DNA of 64,000 bases from Bradyrhizobium sp. cir1 (GTDB lineage: Bacteria; Pseudomonadota; Alphaproteobacteria; Rhizobiales; Xanthobacteraceae): the NCBI RefSeq assembly GCF_014198245.1, contig NZ_JACIHE010000012.1, forward strand, positions 124,001-188,000. Direction: 5' to 3'. The notes under the pieces are model-generated. The model saw only the letters and a list, made by a program, of their open reading frames with translations, ran no database searches and had not been told where the DNA came from. Position 1 is the first letter of the stretch. Every line of letters starts with the position of its first letter. Of this stretch, positions 18,887-27,937 are shown piece after piece. The position numbers and the translations under genes are program-made.

Positions 18887-20485
18887 CTACTCGTCCTGCT
18901 TGGTCGCCCAGTAGAGCAGGACCTGGTTGTCCGCGCGCTGGGTCAGTTTCACCTTCTTCGACACGCCCCAGGCGAGCGCCTGCTGGTGCAGCGGGACATA
19001 GGCCCAGTCCTTCATCGAGATCTCGAAAGCCTGCTTGATCAGGAGATCGCGCTTGGTCGTATCGGACTCAAGGAGAACCTTGTCGGCGAGCTCGTCGAAC
19101 TGCTTGTTGCAATAGCCTGCGAGATTGGCCTCACCGCGGTTGGGATCCTTCGGGTCATCGCGGCAGCCCATGATGTCGTGCAGCACGTTCTGGGAGTCGA
19201 GCGTATCCGGGGTCCAGCCCAGCATGAACAGCGAGGTCTTGTAGCCGCCGGGCTTCAACACCTTGGCGAAATACTGGGCCTTGGGTTGCGCCAGCAGATC
19301 CACCTTGATGTTGATGCGGGCGAGCATGCCGACAATCGCCTGGCAGATCGCGGCGTCATTGACGTAGCGATCGTTCGGGCAGTCCATCGTCACCTCGAAA
19401 CCATCAGCATAGCCGGCGTCGGCCAGAAGCTTCTTGGCGGCGTCGGGATCGAACTTCGGCCGGGTGAAGTCCTTCGAGGAAAAGATCTCTGGTGCGACCA
19501 TCAATGCGGACGGCGTGGACAGTCCGCGCATGACGCGATTCTTGATCAGGTCGACGTCGATTGCCCGGTAGACCGCTTCGCGGACCCGGACGTCCTTGAA
19601 CGGGTTCTTGCCCTTGACGTTGGAGTACAGCAGCTCATCGCGCGCCTGGTCCATGCCGACGAAGATGGTGCGGAGCTCGGGTCCGGTCAGCACCGTGGCG
19701 TTGGGGCTTGCTTTGACGCGCTCGATGTCCTGGACCGGAACCGGCTCGATCACGTCGACCTCGCCCGACAACAGCGCCGCGACACGCGTGGCGGGGTTTG
19801 CGATCGGCGTGAAGACGATCTCCTTCAGATTGTGTTCCGGCTGGCGCCACCAGTTCGGGTTGGGCTTGAAGACGGTCTTCACGCCCGGCTGATGGCTCTC
19901 GATGGTGAAGGCGCCGGTGCCGTTTTCATGGAGCGAGGCATAGCTCGGGGTCGTTGCGGCGGCGGGCGTCGGTGCCGCCGCATCGTTCGCCTCTGCCCAT
20001 TTCTTGTCCATGATGTACCAGGTCGCCCACAACGCCGTCAGGATGGGATTGGGCGAGGTCAGGATGAAATCGACGGTGTAATCGTCGACCTTGACGACCT
20101 TTGCATCGGCGGGAACGCGGCTCTGAAAATTCGAACCTTTCGCCCGCACGCGCTCGGCCGAGAACACCACGTCATCAGCGGTGAAGGGGTCGCCATTGTG
20201 GAACTTCACGCCCTTGCGCAGGTGAAAGCGCCAGCGTGTCGGCTCCGGCGTCTCCCAGCTTTCGGCGAGCGCCGGGATGATCTTCAAATCCTTGCCGCGG
20301 GCGACCAGGCCTTCATAGACATGGCCGAGATGTGCACTGGTGGTCGACTCGTTCAGCGTGTAGGGATCGAGCGACTTGAGCTCACCCTGGTTGGCATAGC
20401 GCAGCGTCTGGCTCGACGCCGGCGACACCACCAACGCAAGCGCACCGGCGAGCGTCGCCGCAAACAGACTTCGTCCCACTAACAT
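18887..20485 (-). CDS. Peptide ABC transporter substrate-binding protein (SBP family 5, second system)
   Basis: A periplasmic binding protein of 532 residues. The signal peptide is MLVGRSLFAATLAGALALVVSPASSQ. The mature protein has LRYANQGELKSLDPYTLNE and the family 5 motif LRKGVKFHNGDPFTADDVVFS. The start is fixed by a GGAGAGGG ribosome site; the open frame extends 60 codons further without one. It is the first gene of the second importer (binding protein, B, C, D, F) and follows a sigma-54-type promoter about 100 bases upstream. Confidence 0.93.
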   Translation of the reverse strand: MLVGRSLFAATLAGALALVVSPASSQTLRYANQGELKSLDPYTLNESTTSAHLGHVYEGLVARGKDLKIIPALAESWETPEPTRWRFHLRKGVKFHNGDPFTADDVVFSAERVRAKGSNFQSRVPADAKVVKVDDYTVDFILTSPNPILTALWATWYIMDKKWAEANDAAAPTPAAATTPSYASLHENGTGAFTIESHQPGVKTVFKPNPNWWRQPEHNLKEIVFTPIANPATRVAALLSGEVDVIEPVPVQDIERVKASPNATVLTGPELRTIFVGMDQARDELLYSNVKGKNPFKDVRVREAVYRAIDVDLIKNRVMRGLSTPSALMVAPEIFSSKDFTRPKFDPDAAKKLLADAGYADGFEVTMDCPNDRYVNDAAICQAIVGMLARINIKVDLLAQPKAQYFAKVLKPGGYKTSLFMLGWTPDTLDSQNVLHDIMGCRDDPKDPNRGEANLAGYCNKQFDELADKVLLESDTTKRDLLIKQAFEISMKDWAYVPLHQQALAWGVSKKVKLTQRADNQVLLYWATKQDE

Positions 20486-20883
20486 TCTTGACCCTCTCCA
20501 CTCGCCCGCACCGTCATTTTTGATTGTTCGGCGGGGCTGATCGATCCATGTTGCCCAGAGTTCTCGACCCGTGCAAGCGCCATTCCAGCAAGGAACGCGC
20601 CAAGTTGCACCGCTGTGCAGCAATGCTGCCCGGCAATCTAGGGGAGGCCGGCGCGCGAGCGACATTCGACTTTCGACCCGTGATGTCTCCGGAAGCAGGC
20701 AGATTGGCCCGACCGGCCCTCTGCGTTTCAGCCGTCCGCTGCGGTCGCGGCCGGGCGATTTGATTGACCATACCCGTCGATTGCCGAAGCCGGTCCCCGC
20801 AGCTTCCCCTCAGGTCGCTTGCGTTGCACACCGTGTCGCGGTGATACTGCCGGCAGGCCGTTCGAATCTCATCCGGAGGGGAC
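20486..20883. other. 398-base intergenic region between divergent genes
   Basis: This gap separates the second peptide importer (minus) from DUF6489 (plus). Besides the sigma-54 motif it contains two short palindromes, TGCAC-N4-GTGCA at 20606-20619 and GCAGCA-A-TGCTGC at 20617-20629. The plus-strand end carries a clear GGAGG ribosome site for the DUF6489 gene. Short open frames here have no coding character or start signals and were not accepted as genes. Confidence 0.6.
20587..20602 (-). promoter_or_regulatory. Sigma-54 (RpoN)-type -24/-12 promoter
   Basis: On the minus strand the sequence reads TGGCGCG-TTCC-TTGCT, matching the sigma-54 consensus TGGCACG-N4-TTGCW with a single mismatch. The GG and GC elements are at the required spacing. 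Transcription would begin near 20576, giving a leader of about 90 bases before the binding-protein start. A palindrome TGCAC-N4-GTGCA (20606-20619) lies just upstream of the -24 element. Confidence 0.75.
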
Positions 20884-21141
20884 ATGAAGGTTAACATCGA
20901 AATCGACTGCACCCCCCTCGAGGCCCGCCAGTTCTTCGGATTGCCCGACGTGGCGCCGATGCAGACGGCGGTGATGGACAAGCTGCAGCAGCAGATCCTC
21001 AGCAATATCGAGAAGGTCTCGCCGGAATCGCTGATCCAGAGCTGGTTCACCTTCGATCCCAAGATCGCCGAGCGGTTTCAGGACATGTTCGTCACCATGG
21101 CTGGTCTCGGCAGCCCGCGCAGCAGCGACAAGAAGAAATAG
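20884..21141 (+). CDS. DUF6489 family small protein
   Basis: An 85-residue cytoplasmic protein beginning MKVNIEIDCTPLEARQFFGLPDV, a pattern recognised from a small alphaproteobacterial family (DUF6489, from memory). It is predicted largely helical with a basic SSDKKK tail. The start has a strong GGAGG site 6 bases upstream. Similar short proteins are often encoded near lipid-storage genes, and here it heads the lipase-like, wax ester synthase and epoxide hydrolase run. The N-terminal TPxEARxFFGLPDV resembles stretches in phasin-adjacent proteins, but no function is assigned. Confidence 0.8.
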   Translation: MKVNIEIDCTPLEARQFFGLPDVAPMQTAVMDKLQQQILSNIEKVSPESLIQSWFTFDPKIAERFQDMFVTMAGLGSPRSSDKKK

Positions 21142-21941
21142 TGCAGTCCGGGCGGGACGGGGCGCAGGATCCAGGTCGGCTTCGTCCGCCGGGTCTCGGC
21201 ATGCTGCTGGCCGAAGCCCGTGGACTGTTCGAGTTCAATGCGAGCCTGCTGCTCTCGCCGCTCCTGATGCGTGCGCCCAAAGGCGACGGCCATCCGGTGC
21301 TGGCGCTGCCGGGCTTTCTCGCCAGCGACCTCTCGATGGCGCCGATGCGGCGCTATCTCAGCGAGCTCGGCTATGAGGCACATGCCTGGCGGATGGGCCG
21401 CAATCTCGGCGGGCTGGAGCGGATGCGGGAGGCATTGCGCACGCGTCTTGCCGAAATCCACGCGGCGAGCGGGCGCAAGGTCAGCCTGGTCGGATGGAGC
21501 CTCGGCGGCGTCTATGCCCGCGATCTCGCACTTTGCGCACCCGACATGGTCCGCTACGTCGTCACGCTCGGCAGCCCTTTTGCCAATGACGTGCGCGCGA
21601 CCAACGCCACGCGGCTCTACGAGGCGCTGTCCGGCGAGCGGGTCGAGGATTTCGCGGAAGCGCGCGAAGCCATCGCCGGCGAACTGCCGGTGCCGGCGAC
21701 GTCGATCTATTCGCGTGCCGACGGTGTCGTGAACTGGCGGACCTGTCTGCTGCATCCCTCCGACCGTGCCGAGAATATCGAGGTGCACCTGGCGAGCCAT
21801 ATCGGGCTCGGCGTGAACCCCGCGGTGCTGTGGGCCGTGGCGGACCGCCTGGCGCAACCGGAGGGACAGTTCTGGCCATTTGACCGGGCGGGGCCCTTTG
21901 CCATTGCATATGCCCCGCCGGAGCGGGCAGTATCGGCCTGA
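21141..21941 (+). CDS. Lipase-like alpha/beta hydrolase (PGAP1/TesA-like), first paralog
   Basis: An alpha/beta hydrolase of up to 266 residues, probably a serine esterase or lipase. The nucleophile elbow is GWSLGGVYA and the oxyanion region GDGHPVLALPGFLASD. The GTG at 21141 overlaps the DUF6489 stop, but no ribosome site is visible; the ATG at 21201 (MLLAEARGLFEF) is an alternative. A second gene of the same type lies at 34090-34860: both share GDGHPVL-LPG near residue 45-55, GWSLGGLYA/VYA, ITLGSPFA and the ending RLAQ-EGQ-PFDR. Here it precedes a wax ester synthase/DGAT gene, so an acyl ester substrate is plausible. Confidence 0.85.
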   Translation: MQSGRDGAQDPGRLRPPGLGMLLAEARGLFEFNASLLLSPLLMRAPKGDGHPVLALPGFLASDLSMAPMRRYLSELGYEAHAWRMGRNLGGLERMREALRTRLAEIHAASGRKVSLVGWSLGGVYARDLALCAPDMVRYVVTLGSPFANDVRATNATRLYEALSGERVEDFAEAREAIAGELPVPATSIYSRADGVVNWRTCLLHPSDRAENIEVHLASHIGLGVNPAVLWAVADRLAQPEGQFWPFDRAGPFAIAYAPPERAVSA

Positions 21942-21986
21942 CGAGAAGCGCCGCCAAGGCGCCCGTCGAATACTCGGGAGGGAACC

Positions 21987-23537
21987 ATGGCTGACGGTAA
22001 GAAGCTGTCGTCGCTGGACGCGTCGTTTCTCTATCTGGAAACACCTGAGATGCCGATGCATGTCGGCAGCATGGCGATCTTCCGCCTGCCCGACGACTAC
22101 AAGGGCGATTTCTTCGAAGACTTCAAGGCGATGATCGTCTCGCGCCTGCACATCGCGCCGATCCTGAAGGCGCGGCTGGAGAAGGCGCCGCTCGACATCG
22201 ATCATCCCTCCTGGGTCGAGGACGACCAGTTCGACATCGACCGTCATATCTTCCGCGCCAGCCTGCCGCAACCGCGCGACCGCGCCACGCTCGAACGCAT
22301 CGTCGGCTGGATGCATGCCAAGCTGTTGAACCGCGCCCGCCCGCTCTGGGAGTTCTACGTGTTCGAGGGCATGAAGGACAACGAGGTCGGGCTCTATTCC
22401 AAGATGCACCATGCCGCCATCGACGGCGGCGCCGGTGCGGCGCTGACCAACATGATCTACGACATCTCGCCGATCCCGCGGAAGGTCGATCCACCGACGA
22501 TCGGTGCCAAGCCCGGACAGGAGCCGCGCGACATCGCCGCGAACCTGCTTGATTCCTACCAGCAGCTGTTCAGCCAGCCGCTCGATGCCTCGCAAGCGGC
22601 GAAGAACCTGCAGCTGCCACGCACGGGCAAGAGCGACATCGGCTCGATCCTGTTCGACAACGCGATGTACCAGATCGAGAGCGCGGTGCGCTTTGCCGGC
22701 AACATTCCGACCATGCTCAAGAGCGTGTCAGACGTGCTCGGCAAGATCGCCGATCCGAAGTCGCGTGAGAGCCTTGCCAGCATGGTGTCGCCGCCGACCA
22801 TGCTCAACAAGACGATCTCGTCGGAGCGGAGCTTTGCCGGGGTGTCGATCTCGCTGTCGCGGGCCAAAGCGCTTGCGAAGCAGGCCGGCGGCAAGCTCAA
22901 CGACGTCGTGCTGGCGCTCGCCTCCGGTGTGGTCCGCCGCTACCTCCTGCAATATGGCACGCTGCCGGCGAAGTCCCTCACCGCCGCCGTGCCGATCTCG
23001 CTGCGCGAGGAGGGCAACACCGAGGCCAACAACCAGGTGTTCGGCATGATCTGCTCGATCGCCACCAACATCGAGGATCCCAAGGCGCGGCTGGAGGCGA
23101 TCATCGCGCAATCGACCAAGTCCAAGGAGATGTCGCATCCCCTGCGGGCCTTGATGCCGCAGGTCTCCAACATCTCGATGCTGGGCGCGCCGATCATGGT
23201 GCAGATCCTGGCGCTGCTCTACAGTCGCTCGAATCTCTCCGACGTGCTGCCGCCGGCCGCTAACATCACGGTGTCCAACGTGCCCGGGCCGCGGCAAACG
23301 CTCTATGCCGCCGGCGCCGAGCTGCTGCACATCTTCCCGGTGTCGATCTCGACGCACGGGCAGGCGCTCAACATCACCGTGCAGAGCTATCGCGACCAGC
23401 TCGATTTCGGCTTCATCGTCGGTGCCAACATCATTCCGCACGTGCAGGTGATGTGCGACATGCTGCCGGAGGAGTTTGCCGCGCTGGAGGCGGCCTATGC
23501 GCCGCCCGCGGCCGACATCAAGGGCGCTGCTGAGTAG
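21987..23537 (+). CDS. Wax ester synthase/diacylglycerol acyltransferase (WS/DGAT)
   Basis: A 516-residue bifunctional acyltransferase that esterifies fatty alcohols or diacylglycerol with acyl-CoA, forming neutral lipid at the membrane. The catalytic motif HHxxxDG is present as H141-H142-A-A-I-D146-G147. Other family motifs are LSSLDASFLYLETPEMPMHVGS at the N terminus, NDVVLALASGVVRRYL, and the PLP/NVPGP region NITVSNVPGPRQTLYAAGA. The length is slightly above the 450-480 typical of the family. The ribosome site GGGAGG precedes the ATG. It is followed within 10 bases by an epoxide-hydrolase-like gene. Confidence 0.95.
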   Translation: MADGKKLSSLDASFLYLETPEMPMHVGSMAIFRLPDDYKGDFFEDFKAMIVSRLHIAPILKARLEKAPLDIDHPSWVEDDQFDIDRHIFRASLPQPRDRATLERIVGWMHAKLLNRARPLWEFYVFEGMKDNEVGLYSKMHHAAIDGGAGAALTNMIYDISPIPRKVDPPTIGAKPGQEPRDIAANLLDSYQQLFSQPLDASQAAKNLQLPRTGKSDIGSILFDNAMYQIESAVRFAGNIPTMLKSVSDVLGKIADPKSRESLASMVSPPTMLNKTISSERSFAGVSISLSRAKALAKQAGGKLNDVVLALASGVVRRYLLQYGTLPAKSLTAAVPISLREEGNTEANNQVFGMICSIATNIEDPKARLEAIIAQSTKSKEMSHPLRALMPQVSNISMLGAPIMVQILALLYSRSNLSDVLPPAANITVSNVPGPRQTLYAAGAELLHIFPVSISTHGQALNITVQSYRDQLDFGFIVGANIIPHVQVMCDMLPEEFAALEAAYAPPAADIKGAAE

Positions 23538-23547
23538 GAAGTTCGCC

Positions 23548-24543
23548 ATGATTGATATGCCGCCGCTGAAGTTTGCGCAGACGAACGGAATTCGCATGGG
23601 CTACTACGAGGCTGGTCCGGCCGATGACAAACCGCCGGTCGTGCTGTGTCACGGCTGGCCCGAACTCGCCTTCTCCTGGCGCCACCAGATCAAGGCGTTG
23701 AGCGAGGCCGGCATCCGCGTGATCGCGCCCGACCAGCGGGGCTATGGCGCGACCGACCGGCCCGAGCCGGTCGAGGCCTACGACATCGAGCACCTGACCG
23801 GCGATCTCGTCGGACTGCTCGATCATCTGCAGATCGACAAGGCGATCTTCGTCGGTCACGATTGGGGCGGCTTCATCGTTTGGCAGATGCCGTTGCGGCA
23901 CATCGACCGGGTCGCTGGCGTGGTCGGCATCAACACGCCCCACACCGATCGCGCCTGGGCCGATCCGATCGAGCTGTTGCGCGCACGCTTCGGCGACAAG
24001 ATGTACATCGTGCAGTTCCAGGATCCGGCACGCGAGCCGGACAGGATTTTCGGCAGCCGTGTCGAGCAGACCTTCGATGCGTTCATGCGTAAGCCGGTGC
24101 CGCGCCCGACCGACGCGCCGCCGGAGGAGGTCGTTGCCGGTGTCGGCGCTTCGCCGCGGCTCAATCTGGCATTTCCGCAGATGATTGCCGGCTATGACGC
24201 GAAGCACGATCCGCGTACGCCGATCCTGTCGCCGGAAGAGAAGAAAGTCTTCGTCGATGCCTTCACCAGAACCGGCTTCACGGGCGGCATCAACTGGTAC
24301 CGCAACATGTCGCGCAACTGGGCGCGTGCCGAAGGGCTTGATCATACGGTCCGCGTGCCGTCGCTGATGATCATGGCTGAGAATGACGCGGTGTTGCCGC
24401 CATCCTCCGCTGATGGCATGGACAAGCTGATCCCCGACCTCGAGAAGTACCTGGTGAAGGACAGCGGCCATTGGACGCAGCAGGAGAAGCCGGAAGAGGT
24501 CAGCGCCAAGCTGATCGAATGGCGTAGAAGGCGGTTTGGCTAG
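23548..24543 (+). CDS. Epoxide-hydrolase-like alpha/beta hydrolase
   Basis: A 331-residue soluble alpha/beta hydrolase. The nucleophile elbow GHDWGG carries Asp105 instead of Ser, the hallmark of epoxide hydrolases and haloalkane dehalogenases. The oxyanion loop HGWPE (35-39) is the epoxide hydrolase version, and the catalytic His is in SGHWTQQEKPEEV near the C terminus. The start is the ATG of MIDMPPLKF, 10 bases after the WS/DGAT stop; the longer frame is not supported. It is followed by a palindromic repeat and then a CYP102-type P450, which could supply epoxides. That pathway link is inferred. Confidence 0.9.
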   Translation: MIDMPPLKFAQTNGIRMGYYEAGPADDKPPVVLCHGWPELAFSWRHQIKALSEAGIRVIAPDQRGYGATDRPEPVEAYDIEHLTGDLVGLLDHLQIDKAIFVGHDWGGFIVWQMPLRHIDRVAGVVGINTPHTDRAWADPIELLRARFGDKMYIVQFQDPAREPDRIFGSRVEQTFDAFMRKPVPRPTDAPPEEVVAGVGASPRLNLAFPQMIAGYDAKHDPRTPILSPEEKKVFVDAFTRTGFTGGINWYRNMSRNWARAEGLDHTVRVPSLMIMAENDAVLPPSSADGMDKLIPDLEKYLVKDSGHWTQQEKPEEVSAKLIEWRRRRFG

Positions 24544-24545
24544 CT

Positions 24546-24633
24546 CGTCATTGCGAGGAGCGGAGCGACGAAGCAATCCAGATCTGTAGCCGTGGATACA
24601 TTTCTGGATTGCTTCGCTTCGCTCGCAATGACG
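24546..24633. repeat. Dispersed palindromic repeat, copy 1
   Basis: The arms CGTCATTGCGAG...CAATCCAGA and the reverse TCTGGATTGCTTCGCT...CAATGACG enclose a short variable loop. Three more copies occur at 32517-32596, 42656-42736 and 61236-61316. This copy has a GGAGCGGAGCGACGAAG variant in its left arm. It lies between the epoxide hydrolase and P450 genes. Confidence 0.93.
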
Positions 24634-24667
24634 ACGTTGAATATCGATGCAGGGGGAAGCGCATTTA

Positions 24668-27600
24668 ATGTCGTCATCCAAGAACCGATTGGACCCGATC
24701 CCGCAGCCGCCGACCAAGCCAGTGGTCGGCAACATGCTGTCGCTGGACCCGGCCGCGCCCGTGCAGCACCTGACACGGCTCGCCAAGGAGCTCGGTCCGA
24801 TCTTCTGGCTCGACATGATGGGTTCGCCGATCGTCATCGTCTCCGGCCACGATCTCGTGGACGAGCTCTCCGACGAGAAGCGCTTCGACAAGACCGTGCG
24901 CGGCGCGCTGCGGCGCGTGCGGGCGGTCGGCGGCGACGGCCTGTTCACCGCGGATACCAGGGAGCCAAACTGGAGCAAGGCGCACAACATCCTGCTCCAG
25001 CCCTTCGGCAACCGCGCCATGCAGTCCTATCACCCGAGCATGGTCGACATCGCCGAGCAGCTCGTCCAGAAATGGCAGCGGCTCAACGCCGACGACGAGA
25101 TCGACGTCGTCCATGACATGACGGCGCTGACGCTGGACACGATCGGCCTTTGCGGCTTCGACTACCGCTTCAACTCGTTCTACCGGCGCGACTACCATCC
25201 TTTCGTCGAGTCGCTGGTGCGCTCGCTCGAAACCATCATGATGACGCGCGGCCTGCCGTTCGAGCAGCTCTGGATGCAGAAGAGGCGCAAGACGCTGGCC
25301 GAAGACGTCGCCTTTATGAACAAGATGGTCGACGAGATCATCGCCGAACGCCGCAAGAGCGCGGACGCTATCGACGACAAGAAGGACATGCTCGCCGCGA
25401 TGATGACCGGCGTCGACCGTTCAACCGGCGAGCAGCTCGACGACGTCAACATCCGCTATCAGATCAACACGTTTTTGATCGCGGGGCACGAGACCACCAG
25501 CGGCCTGTTGTCCTACACGCTGTATGCGCTGCTTAAGCATCCGGACATCCTCAAGAAGGCCTATGACGAGGTCGATCGCGTCTTCGGTCCTGACGTCAAC
25601 GCGAGGCCGACCTATCAGCAGGTGACGCAGCTCACCTACATCACCCAGATCCTGAAGGAGGCGCTGCGGCTGTGGCCGCCGGCTCCGGCCTATGGCATCA
25701 CGCCGCTGAACGACGAGACCATTGCCGGCGGCAGGTACAAGCTCAGGAAGGGTACGTTCGTCACCATCCTGGTGACGGCGCTGCATCGTGATCCCAGCGT
25801 GTGGGGTCCCAACCCCGACGCCTTCGATCCCGAGAATTTCAGCCGCGAGGCGGAAGCAAAACGGCCGATCAATGCCTGGAAGCCGTTCGGCAATGGCCAG
25901 CGCGCCTGCATCGGCCGCGGCTTTGCCATGCATGAGGCCGCGCTCGCGCTCGGCATGATCCTGCAGCGCTTCAAGCTGATCGACCACCAGCGCTACCAGA
26001 TGCACCTGAAGGAAACGCTGACGATGAAGCCGGAGGGCTTCAAGATCAAGGTGCGTCCGCGCGCCGATCGCGAGCGCGGCGCCTATGGCGGGCCTGTCGC
26101 GGCTGCGTCCTCAGCGCCGAAGGCACAGCGCCAGCCCACCACGCGGCCAGGCCACAACACGCCGATGCTGGTGCTCTACGGCTCCAATCTCGGCACCGCG
26201 GAGGAACTCGCAACGCGCATGGCGGATCTTGCCGAGATCAACGGCTTCGCCGTGCATCTCGGCCCGCTCGACGATTATGTCGGCAAGCTGCCGCAGGAGG
26301 GCGGCGTGCTCATCATCTGCGCCTCCTATAACGGCGCGCCGCCCGACAATGCCACGCAATTCGTCAAATGGCTCGGTGGCGATTTGCCGAAGGATGCTTT
26401 CGCTGGTGTACGCTACGCCGTGTTCGGCTGCGGCAACAGCGATTGGGCCGCGACCTATCAATCGGTGCCGCGCTTCATCGACGAGCAATTGTCGAAGCAT
26501 GGTGCGCGCGCGGTCTATCCGCGCGGCGAGGGCGACGCGCGTAGCGATCTCGACGGCCAGTTTCAGAAATGGTTCCCGGCGGCGGCCCAGGTCGCAACCA
26601 GGGAGTTCGGCATCGACTGGAATTTCACCCGCACGGCGGAGGACGATCCCCTTTACGCGATCGAGCCTGTCGCGGTGACCGCCGTCAACACCATCGTCGC
26701 CCAGGGCGGCGCGGTGGCGATGAAGGTGCTGGCCAATGACGAGCTCCAGAACAAGTCCGGCGCGAATCCTTCCGAACGCTCGACGCGCCATATCGAGGTG
26801 CAGCTGCCGTCCAACATCACCTATCGCGTCGGCGATCACTTAAGCGTCGTTCCGCGCAACGATCCGACGCTGGTGGATTCGGTTGCCCGCCGCTTCGGCT
26901 TCCTGCCCGCCGACCAGATCAGGCTGCAGGTCGCCGAAGGCCGCCGCGCGCAATTGCCGGTCGGCGAGGCCGTATCGGTTGGCCGCCTGCTCAGCGAATT
27001 CGTGGAGCTGCAGCAGGTGGCGACCCGCAAGCAGATCCAGATCATGGCCGAGCACACCCGCTGCCCCGTCACCAAGCCGAAGCTGCTGGGCTTTGTCGGC
27101 GAGGAGGCCGAGCCGCTCGAGCGCTACCGCACCGAGATCCTGTCCAGGCGCAAGTCGGTGTTCGACCTGCTGCTCGAATATCCCGCCTGCGAATTGCCGT
27201 TCCACGCCTATCTGGAAATGCTCTCGCTGCTGGCGCCGCGCTATTACTCGATCTCGTCCTCGCCGTCGGTCGACCCGGTGCGTTGCAGCGTCACGGTCGG
27301 CGTGGTCGAAGGCCTGGCCGCCTCCGGCCGCGGCGTCTACAAAGGCATCTGCTCAAACTATCTCGCCAACCGGCGCACGGGCGATACGATCTACGCGACC
27401 GTGCGCGAGACCAAGGCGGGCTTCCGGCTCCCGGATGATCCATCCGTGCCGATCATCATGATCGGCCCAGGTACGGGGCTCGCGCCGTTCCGCGGTTTCC
27501 TGCAGGAGCGCGCGGCGCGCAAGGCGAAAGGGGCCACGCTCGGCCCGGCCATGCTGCTCTTCGGCTGTCGCCATCCCGATCAGGATTTTCTCTACGCGGA

Positions 27601-27907
27601 CGAGCTGAAGGCGCTGGCGGGCGCCGGCATCACCGAGCTGTTCACGGCGTTCTCGCGCGCGGACGGACCGAAGACCTATGTGCAGCATGTGCTCGCCGCA
27701 CAAAAGGACAGGGTGTGGCCGCTGATAGAGCAGGGTGCAATCATCTATGTCTGCGGCGATGGCGGCAAGATGGAGCCCGACGTGAAGGCCGCGCTGGTCG
27801 CGATCCATCGCGAGAAGAGCGGCGGCGATGCCGCCGCCGGCGCACGCTGGATCGACGAGATGGGCGCGAAGAACCGCTATGTGCTCGACGTCTGGGCGGG
27901 TGGATGA
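24668..27907 (+). CDS. CYP102-type self-sufficient cytochrome P450/NADPH-P450 reductase
   Basis: A 1079-residue fusion like P450 BM3, which hydroxylates or epoxidises fatty acids with NADPH without a separate reductase. The P450 domain (about 1-470) has the I-helix AGHETTSG, the ExxR motif in KEALRLWPP, and the heme loop FGNGQRACIGRG with Cys414. A flavodoxin-like FMN domain (about 495-640, starting MLVLYGSNLGTAEELA) is followed by an FAD/NADPH reductase (about 670-1079) with RYYSISSSP, GPGTGLAPFRGF and the C-terminal VLDVWAGG. The ATG of MSSSKNRL is preferred over one 21 bases upstream because GGGGGA precedes it. Known Bradyrhizobium and Rhodopseudomonas CYP102 members make this a familiar enzyme. 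Confidence 0.96.
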   Translation: MSSSKNRLDPIPQPPTKPVVGNMLSLDPAAPVQHLTRLAKELGPIFWLDMMGSPIVIVSGHDLVDELSDEKRFDKTVRGALRRVRAVGGDGLFTADTREPNWSKAHNILLQPFGNRAMQSYHPSMVDIAEQLVQKWQRLNADDEIDVVHDMTALTLDTIGLCGFDYRFNSFYRRDYHPFVESLVRSLETIMMTRGLPFEQLWMQKRRKTLAEDVAFMNKMVDEIIAERRKSADAIDDKKDMLAAMMTGVDRSTGEQLDDVNIRYQINTFLIAGHETTSGLLSYTLYALLKHPDILKKAYDEVDRVFGPDVNARPTYQQVTQLTYITQILKEALRLWPPAPAYGITPLNDETIAGGRYKLRKGTFVTILVTALHRDPSVWGPNPDAFDPENFSREAEAKRPINAWKPFGNGQRACIGRGFAMHEAALALGMILQRFKLIDHQRYQMHLKETLTMKPEGFKIKVRPRADRERGAYGGPVAAASSAPKAQRQPTTRPGHNTPMLVLYGSNLGTAEELATRMADLAEINGFAVHLGPLDDYVGKLPQEGGVLIICASYNGAPPDNATQFVKWLGGDLPKDAFAGVRYAVFGCGNSDWAATYQSVPRFIDEQLSKHGARAVYPRGEGDARSDLDGQFQKWFPAAAQVATREFGIDWNFTRTAEDDPLYAIEPVAVTAVNTIVAQGGAVAMKVLANDELQNKSGANPSERSTRHIEVQLPSNITYRVGDHLSVVPRNDPTLVDSVARRFGFLPADQIRLQVAEGRRAQLPVGEAVSVGRLLSEFVELQQVATRKQIQIMAEHTRCPVTKPKLLGFVGEEAEPLERYRTEILSRRKSVFDLLLEYPACELPFHAYLEMLSLLAPRYYSISSSPSVDPVRCSVTVGVVEGLAASGRGVYKGICSNYLANRRTGDTIYATVRETKAGFRLPDDPSVPIIMIGPGTGLAPFRGFLQERAARKAKGATLGPAMLLFGCRHPDQDFLYADELKALAGAGITELFTAFSRADGPKTYVQHVLAAQKDRVWPLIEQGAIIYVCGDGGKMEPDVKAALVAIHREKSGGDAAAGARWIDEMGAKNRYVLDVWAGG

Positions 27908-27937
27908 TTGTTCGACCGATCGTGCTAAAGCATTCCC

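Noticed and set aside
18386..20482. 698-codon plus-strand open frame opposite the second binding protein
   Set aside because: It is antisense to a clear binding-protein gene; no domain recognised.
20606..20619. NtrC-like enhancer site upstream of the sigma-54 promoter
   Set aside because: TGCAC-N4-GTGCA has the right half-sites but the spacer is 4 rather than about 7, and it lies too close to the -24 element for an enhancer.
20524..20894. Short plus-strand open frames in the large gap before DUF6489
   Set aside because: No ribosome site, no conserved-looking sequence and overlap with the minus-strand promoter.
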